From NCBI GenBank assembly GCA_005883865.1, contig VBAO01000132.1:1522-8289 (forward strand): a stretch of 6,768 bases of DNA, given 5' to 3'. A program made the translations under genes and the position numbers. Shown here one piece after another: positions 6,086 through 6,768 of the stretch. This DNA comes from Candidatus Segetimicrobium genomatis (GTDB lineage: Bacteria; Sysuimicrobiota; Sysuimicrobiia; Sysuimicrobiales; Segetimicrobiaceae). Below the pieces are notes generated by a model. That model saw nothing but the letters and a program-made list of their open reading frames with translations, was not told the DNA's origin and searched no databases. Numbering within the stretch: the first letter of the stretch is position 1; each line of letters opens with the position of its first letter.

Positions 6086-6454
6086 ATGACCAGAGCGCTT
6101 CGTCTCTGGGGCTTGGCGCTCGTGCTCCTCACCGCGGGTATTCTGCCGGCGCTCGCCCAGCAGATTGTCACGGTCTCGGCGCTGCTGCAACACCCGGAGC
6201 GGTACGACGGGCAGACGATCACGGTGACCGGGCAGGTGACGGCGTATCGAGAGCGGGTCTCAGCCCGGGGGAATGCCTATACGACCTTCCGGCTCCACGA
6301 CCGGACCGCAGAGGTCTCGGTGTTCGTATGGAAGCGCGCCGGGCTCGGGAATGGCGCCAACGTCCGGATCACCGGGAAGTTCCAGCGTGAGAAGCATGTC
6401 GGGCGATACACGTTTTACAACGAGATTCAGGCCGAGCGGGTGGAGCGCCTATGA
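6086..6454 (+). CDS. Exported small OB-fold-like protein
   Basis: The predicted product has 122 residues. Residues 1-24 look like a signal peptide (MTRALRLW, a hydrophobic core, then PALA before Gln25-Gln26) with no lipobox. The mature part, about 98 residues, alternates strands in the manner of an OB-fold. It begins with VSALLQHPERYDGQTITVTG, then a YTTFRLHDRTAEVSVFVW strand pair, a GNGANVRITGKF strand and a closing VGRYTFYNEIQA segment. This resembles nucleic-acid-binding OB domains of the tRNA-anticodon/ExoVII type, but an exported copy more likely binds another ligand or is structural. ATG 6086 was chosen because it gives a clean signal peptide. A GTG at 6047, overlapping the ureohydrolase TGA as GTGA, would add 13 residues and is a real alternative. 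It is probably co-transcribed with the upstream cassette. I do not recognise a specific function. Confidence 0.72.
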   Translation: MTRALRLWGLALVLLTAGILPALAQQIVTVSALLQHPERYDGQTITVTGQVTAYRERVSARGNAYTTFRLHDRTAEVSVFVWKRAGLGNGANVRITGKFQREKHVGRYTFYNEIQAERVERL

Positions 6455-6458
6455 GGGA

Positions 6459-6768
6459 TCAAGGCCGGACGAGCCGGCAGGCGTCCACGGGCAGCTCCAC
6501 CAGGATCTCCTCGCCGGCTCGGTAGGTCTCGTGGCTCGGCACGAACGCCCGGATCTCGAGATCGCCCGCCAACGCGATGCGAAGGTCCTGCTGGTCTCCC
6601 AGGTAGGCCTGCCGGACCACGCGGCCGCGGACCCGGTTCTGGCCGTCGGGCGCGCCGGGGCTCCCGCGGTGCACCCGCACCGCGTGCGGCCGGATGCAGA
6701 GCACGACCGGGCTCCCCGGGCCGAACGGTGCGGCCTCGGGGGTGCGCACCCGGAGCGCGCCGCAGCGG
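6459..6768 (-). CDS. ABC transporter ATPase, C-terminal TOBE domain (5' end outside window)
   Basis: Only the last 103 codons, including the stop at 6459-6461, are inside the window. The frame is open to the right edge, so a GTG at 6749 should not be taken as the start. The visible part matches the C-terminal region of MalK/PotA/FbpC-type ATPases. It has a VVLCIRPHAVRV strand (the usual IRP element), then RGRVVRQAYLGDQQDLRIALAG, then IRAFVPSHETYRAGEEILVELP, which is the layout of a TOBE substrate-regulatory domain. Walker and signature motifs lie upstream and cannot be seen. Polyamine, ferric-iron and sugar importers all use this kind of subunit, so the substrate is undetermined. It is convergent with the OB-fold gene with only four bases between the stops, and is therefore a separate transcription unit. 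Confidence 0.82.
   Translation of the reverse strand, partial: RCGALRVRTPEAAPFGPGSPVVLCIRPHAVRVHRGSPGAPDGQNRVRGRVVRQAYLGDQQDLRIALAGDLEIRAFVPSHETYRAGEEILVELPVDACRLVRP

Overview
This is a GC-rich bacterial window (I estimate roughly two-thirds G+C by eye) that is almost entirely coding. It has strong G/C preference at third codon positions, GTG starts, and short overlaps between neighbouring genes. The style suggests a high-GC environmental bacterium, but the sequence holds no rRNA or other marker that would fix the phylum. I saw no tRNA, insertion sequence, CRISPR array or phage-like gene, and the codon style looks uniform throughout.

Layout from left to right. (1) Positions 2-2325 carry the oxidative pentose-phosphate pair: glucose-6-phosphate dehydrogenase (zwf, its start lost off the left edge) and 6-phosphogluconolactonase (pgl). 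They are joined by a GTGA stop/start overlap. (2) A 100-base gap (2326-2425) holds a structured leader. It contains a long hairpin, two alternative pairing partners for the ribosome-binding site, and motifs resembling part of a thiamine-pyrophosphate (THI-box) aptamer, although a core segment is missing. (3) Positions 2426-6050 form a tightly packed set: a NitT/TauT-type periplasmic substrate-binding protein, its permease, its ATPase, and an arginase/agmatinase-family ureohydrolase whose start lies inside the ATPase gene. A very GC-rich hairpin with a perfect 12-bp stem separates the binding protein from the permease. (4) Positions 6086-6454 encode a small exported OB-fold-like protein. (5) On the minus strand at 6459-6768 is the C-terminal TOBE portion of a second ABC ATPase, running off the right edge and convergent with the OB-fold gene.

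How they fit together: zwf and pgl turn glucose-6-phosphate into 6-phosphogluconate and make NADPH. The central cassette reads as an import-and-hydrolyse unit: a small nitrogenous or sulfonate-like solute is bound outside, pumped in, and cleaved by a dinuclear-metal ureohydrolase. Whether the solute is a guanidino compound (guanidine, agmatine, a guanidino acid) or a thiamine-pyrimidine precursor, as the leader hints, cannot be settled from this sequence. That unresolved pairing of transporter, enzyme and leader is the most interesting part of the window.
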